This document shows positions 51,145-54,597 of a DNA stretch of 54,597 nucleotides, piece after piece. Each line of letters begins with the position of its first letter. Position 1 is the first letter of the stretch. The notes under the pieces are model-generated. The model did not search any database and was not told the DNA's origin. It saw only the letters and a list, made by a program, of their open reading frames with translations. The position numbers and the translations under genes are program-made. This DNA comes from Stenotrophomonas maltophilia. Its GTDB lineage: Bacteria > Pseudomonadota > Gammaproteobacteria > Xanthomonadales > Xanthomonadaceae. The stretch spans positions 77,698 through 132,294 of the forward strand of contig DGLB01000076.1 in the NCBI GenBank assembly GCA_002387845.1. Reading direction: 5' to 3'.

Positions 51145-54100
51145 GTGCGCCGCTTCAATCTTTCCGAATGGGCGCTGGGCAACCGGCCACTGGTGCTGTT
51201 TGCGATGCTGGCCTTCGCCATCATCGGCGCGTGGTCGTACAAGCACCTGGGGCAGTCCGAAGATCCGCCGTTCACCTTCAAGGTGATGGTGGTGCGTACG
51301 CAGTGGCCGGGAGCCACCGCCGAGCAGGTCTCGCGCCAGGTCACCGAACCGATCGAGAAGGCCCTGCTCAACACCGGGCAGTACGAATTCATCCGCTCGT
51401 ACTCGCGCCCGGGCGAGTCGCAGGTGATCTTCGCGGCCAAGGACAGCCTGCGTTCCAAGGCGATTCCGGACCTGTGGTACCAGGTGCGCAAGCGCGTGGG
51501 CGACATCAGGCCGACCCTGCCGCGCGAGATTGTCGGGCCGTTCTTCAACGACGAATTCGGCGACACCTTCGGCAACATCTACGCACTCACCGGGCAGGGC
51601 TTCGACTATGCGGTGATGCGCGACTACGCCGACCGCATCCAGCTGGAACTGCAGCGGGTGCCGGACGTCGGCAAGATCGAGCTGGAAGGCCTGCAGGACG
51701 AAAAGGTCTGGATCGAACTGTCCAACACCAAGCTGGCCACGCTGGGCGTTTCGCTGCAGCAGGTGCAGCAGGCGCTGGCCGACCAGAACGTGGTGGCCGC
51801 GACCAGCTTCTTTGAAACCCCCACCGACCGCGTGCAGCTGCGCGTGACCGGTCAGTTCCAGAGCGTCGACGACATCCGTCGCTTCCCGATCCAGGCGGGC
51901 GAACGCACCATCCACCTGGGCGACATCGCCGAGGTGAAGCGCGGCTTTGCCGATCCCGCTTCGCCGAAGATGCGCTTCATGGGCGAGGATGCCATCGGCA
52001 TCGCGGTGGCGATGAAGGACGGCGGCGACATCCTCAAGCTGGGTTCCACCCTGGATGCCGAGTTCGAGCGCCTGCAGAAGACATTGCCGGCAGGCATGCA
52101 GCTGCGCAAGGTGTCCGACCAGCCGCATGCGGTGGAAGAGTCGGTGGGCGAGTTCGTGCAGGTGCTCACCGAAGCGGTGGTGATCGTGCTGCTGGTCAGC
52201 TTCTTCTCGCTGGGCCTGCGTACCGGTCTGGTGGTGGGCGTGACCATTCCGCTGGTGCTGGCGATGACCTTCTTCGTCATGCACTACTTCGACATTGGCC
52301 TGCACAAGATCTCACTCGGCGCGCTGGTGCTGGCGCTGGGCCTGCTGGTGGATGACGCGATCATCGCGGTGGAAATGATGGCCACCAAGATGGAGCAGGG
52401 CTACGACCGTCTGCGCGCCGCCAGCTTCGCCTGGGAATCCACGGCATTCCCGATGCTGACCGGTACGCTGATCACGGCGGCTGGCTTCCTGCCCATCGCC
52501 ACGGCGGCGTCCAGCACCGGTGAATACACGCGTTCGTTGTTCCAGGTGGTGACCATTGCGCTGGTGGTGTCGTGGATTGCGGCGGTGCTGTTCATCCCGT
52601 ACCTGGGTGACAAGATGCTGCCGGACCTGTTCAACCCGCAGCCGCCCAAGCCGGACAGCCTGGCCGGCCGTTGGCTGGCGCGTCGGCAGGCGTGGGCGGA
52701 CCGTCATCCGGCGCTGGGGCGTTTCATCGTGCCCAAGCAGCACGGGCACGACCATGACCCGTACCAGCGGCCGTTCTACACCCGCTTCCGACGCTTCCTG
52801 GACGCGTGCCTGCGCCACCGCTGGTGGGTGATCGCAGCGACTGCCGCGCTGTTCGTGTTCTCGCTGTTGATGTTCCGCTTCGTGCCGCAGCAGTTCTTCC
52901 CGGACTCGACCCGGCCGGAACTGATGATCGACATCGAACTGGCCGAGGGCGCGTCGCTGCAGGCCACCCAGGCCCAGGCGGGCAAGCTGGAGAAGCTGCT
53001 GAAGGGGCGCGAGGGCATCCAGAACTACGTGGCCTATGTGGGCACGGGCTCGCCGCGTTTCTACCTGCCACTGGACCAGCAGCTGCCGGCGACCAATTTC
53101 TCGCAGTTCGTGGTGCTGACTGAAAACGCGGAGGCCCGTGAAGCGACCCGCGACTGGCTGCTGAAAGAGGTCATTCCGCAGTTCCCGGACGTGCAGATGC
53201 GCGTAACCCGGCTGGAGAACGGGCCGCCGGTCGGCTACCCGGTGCAGCTGCGCGTGTCCGGCGAGCACATCGCGCAGGTACAGGCGATTGCGCGCAAGGT
53301 GCAGGACAAGGTGCGCGAGAACCCGCATGTGATGAACGTCAACCTGGACTGGAGCGAGCCGAGCAAGGTGGTGCGGCTGGTGATCGACCAGGACCGTGCG
53401 CGCGCGCTGGGAATCACCAGTGCGCAGGTGAGCCAGCTGCTGGGCACGTCGCTGTCGGGCACCAGCGTGAGCACTTACCGTGAGGGCAACCGCCTGATCG
53501 AGATGCTGCTGCGCGGGCCGGAGAACGAACGCATCCGCCTGGACATGCTGGGCAGCCTGGCGATTCCCACGGCCAGCGGCACCTCGGTGACGCTGTCGCA
53601 GGTGGCGCGCCTGGAGTATGTGTTCGAGGACGGCATCATCTGGCACCGCAATCGTCTGCCGACGGTGACGGTGCGCGCGGATATCGGTGATGGCAGCCAG
53701 GCGCTGGACGTGGTGCAGCAGATCCTGCCGACGCTGGACGGTATCCGTGCCGAACTTCCGCATGGCTATCTGTTGGAGACGGGCGGCACGGTGGAGGATT
53801 CGGCACGCGGCCAGGATTCGATCAAGGCTGGCATGCCGTTGTTCCTGATCGTGGTGGCGACCCTGCTGATGCTGCAGCTGCGCAGCTTCTCGCGCGCGGC
53901 GATGGTGCTGGTGACGGCCCCGCTGGGGATCATCGGGGCCACGCTGTTCCTGCTGCTGTTCCGCGCGCCGTTCGGCTTTGTGGCGCTGCTGGGCACGATC
54001 GCACTGGCCGGCATGATCATGCGCAACTCGGTGATCCTGATCGACCAGATCCAGCAGGACATCGATGCCGGCCATGACCGTTGGCACGCCATCATCGATG

Positions 54101-54303
54101 CGACGGTGCGGCGCTTCCGCCCGATCGTGCTGACCGCACTGGCGGCGGTGCTGGCGATGATTCCGCTGTCGCGCAGTGCGTTCTACGGCTCGATGGCGAT
54201 CTCGATCATGGGCGGCCTGATCGTCGGCACCGTACTGACCCTGGTGTTCCTGCCGGCGCTGTATGCGGCATGGTTCCGGGTCAAGCCGGGCGAGGCGGGC
54301 TGA
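51145..54303 (+). CDS. smeP: RND efflux permease
   Basis: The 1052-aa inner-membrane pump of the HAE-RND class has twelve membrane segments in two homologous halves: the N-terminal helix LVLFAMLAFAIIGAW, the proton-relay helix 4 LVLALGLLVDDAIIAVEMMATKMEQG with the Asp pair, two large periplasmic porter/docking loops (about 35-330 and 565-870), and C-terminal FGFVALLGTIALAGMIMRNSVILIDQI. It starts with GTG four bases after the smeO stop. Together with SmeO and TolC it forms a proton-driven multidrug exporter known in S. maltophilia. Confidence 0.96.
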   Translation: MRRFNLSEWALGNRPLVLFAMLAFAIIGAWSYKHLGQSEDPPFTFKVMVVRTQWPGATAEQVSRQVTEPIEKALLNTGQYEFIRSYSRPGESQVIFAAKDSLRSKAIPDLWYQVRKRVGDIRPTLPREIVGPFFNDEFGDTFGNIYALTGQGFDYAVMRDYADRIQLELQRVPDVGKIELEGLQDEKVWIELSNTKLATLGVSLQQVQQALADQNVVAATSFFETPTDRVQLRVTGQFQSVDDIRRFPIQAGERTIHLGDIAEVKRGFADPASPKMRFMGEDAIGIAVAMKDGGDILKLGSTLDAEFERLQKTLPAGMQLRKVSDQPHAVEESVGEFVQVLTEAVVIVLLVSFFSLGLRTGLVVGVTIPLVLAMTFFVMHYFDIGLHKISLGALVLALGLLVDDAIIAVEMMATKMEQGYDRLRAASFAWESTAFPMLTGTLITAAGFLPIATAASSTGEYTRSLFQVVTIALVVSWIAAVLFIPYLGDKMLPDLFNPQPPKPDSLAGRWLARRQAWADRHPALGRFIVPKQHGHDHDPYQRPFYTRFRRFLDACLRHRWWVIAATAALFVFSLLMFRFVPQQFFPDSTRPELMIDIELAEGASLQATQAQAGKLEKLLKGREGIQNYVAYVGTGSPRFYLPLDQQLPATNFSQFVVLTENAEAREATRDWLLKEVIPQFPDVQMRVTRLENGPPVGYPVQLRVSGEHIAQVQAIARKVQDKVRENPHVMNVNLDWSEPSKVVRLVIDQDRARALGITSAQVSQLLGTSLSGTSVSTYREGNRLIEMLLRGPENERIRLDMLGSLAIPTASGTSVTLSQVARLEYVFEDGIIWHRNRLPTVTVRADIGDGSQALDVVQQILPTLDGIRAELPHGYLLETGGTVEDSARGQDSIKAGMPLFLIVVATLLMLQLRSFSRAAMVLVTAPLGIIGATLFLLLFRAPFGFVALLGTIALAGMIMRNSVILIDQIQQDIDAGHDRWHAIIDATVRRFRPIVLTALAAVLAMIPLSRSAFYGSMAISIMGGLIVGTVLTLVFLPALYAAWFRVKPGEAG

Positions 54304-54361
54304 TCATTGCACCGCGAACAGCCCTCGGCTGCTGCTCTACGTGTTGAGGTCCGTCGGGGGT

Positions 54362-54439
54362 GGGTTCGCGGGGGACGCCGTGAACCCATCCATGGGGGCT
54401 TGTCAAAAACATCCATGTTTTTGACACCCCCGCGAACCC
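54362..54439. repeat. Nested inverted repeat downstream of smeP
   Basis: Outer arms GGGTTCGCGGGGG (54362-54374) and CCCCCGCGAACCC (54427-54439) match over 13 bp. A competing inner hairpin, 54394-54431, pairs GGGGG with the same CCCCC and then TGTCAAAAACAT with ATGTTTTTGACA around CC. I see no gene in 54304-54597. Confidence 0.8.
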
Positions 54440-54485
54440 GCACCGACCCACCTTCGACAGGAGGTCGGTGGCCACAGGAAGGGCG

Positions 54486-54508
54486 GTAGCGCCGGCCGTT
54501 GGCCGGCC
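54486..54508 (+). repeat. SMAG (GTAG) hairpin repeat
   Basis: GTAGC plus GCCGGCC-GTT-GGCCGGC, identical to 38061-38083. Confidence 0.9.
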
Positions 54509-54597
54509 CACGGACCGCCTGGGTCGGCCAACGGCTGGGGCCACCCATCCACACTCCATGACCCGACTTTGATTTCCCATGGCGACCGACCCACTGT

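Noticed and set aside
47043..54303. Novel efflux system
   Set aside because: The order tolC-pcm-TetR-adaptor-permease matches the tolCsm-pcm-smeRo-smeO-smeP cluster already described in S. maltophilia.
54403..54594. Small minus-strand genes at the right end
   Set aside because: The frames run through the nested hairpin and the SMAG repeat, differ in every frame and show no ribosome-binding site.

Overview
The window looks like chromosomal DNA from a Stenotrophomonas species (Xanthomonadaceae, Gammaproteobacteria). Three things point there. The coding DNA is uniformly GC-rich. Short GTAG-headed hairpin repeats of the SMAG type, typical of this genus, are scattered through the intergenic DNA. 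The last 7 kb carries tolC-pcm-smeRo divergent from smeO-smeP, a cluster described in Stenotrophomonas maltophilia. I see no rRNA, tRNA, CRISPR array, insertion sequence or prophage.

Layout. (1) 1-469 is non-coding: an inverted SMAG pair followed at once by fourteen tandem 19-bp units. (2) 470-5285 (- strand) holds a small hypothetical protein, a DegV-family lipid-binding protein, a kappa-GST/HCCA isomerase-like protein and two exported amidohydrolases with coupled translation, one lacking its metal-binding HxH motif. (3) 5520-10389 (+) holds a subtilisin-type autotransporter, a short AMP nucleosidase and a DUF924 protein. (4) 10465-17392 is mixed housekeeping: a glutaredoxin/rhodanese fusion, a polysaccharide deacetylase, a methyltransferase, a GDSL hydrolase, an aminotransferase, rsgA and a RES/Xre-type toxin-antitoxin pair. 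(5) 17505-18761 is a QEGLA-motif (DUF1704) putative metallopeptidase.

(6) 18772-25353 appears to be a citrate/tricarboxylate module. A porin, a CitMHS transporter and an SDR with altered catalytic motifs form one operon. Divergent from it lies a TctD/TctE-like two-component system with a coupled periplasmic binding protein. A CTGTCA direct repeat with one-turn spacing sits between the two operons. (7) 25412-38043 appears to be a C4-dicarboxylate module: a NarL-type regulator, a large hybrid kinase with a DctB-like sensor, a porin, dctA and the malic enzyme maeB. Within it lie a SymE-like protein, a HIT hydrolase whose tail is encoded by a SMAG repeat, and the most unusual locus of the window. 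That locus is three tandem genes for small secreted proteins sharing promoter, 5'-UTR hairpin, signal peptide and C-terminal tail but with strongly diverged cores, and a frameshifted copy of the porin 3' end is trapped between copies 2 and 3.

(8) 38344-41697 is a large exported GH92 glycosidase. (9) 42024-46986 is a lipopolysaccharide block: a zinc-finger protein, a glycosyltransferase, an O-antigen-ligase-like protein, waaA and lpxL. (10) 47043-54303 is the tolC-pcm-smeRo / smeO-smeP efflux cluster with two TetR-type palindromes in the divergent promoter region. The window ends in a nested inverted repeat and another SMAG element.
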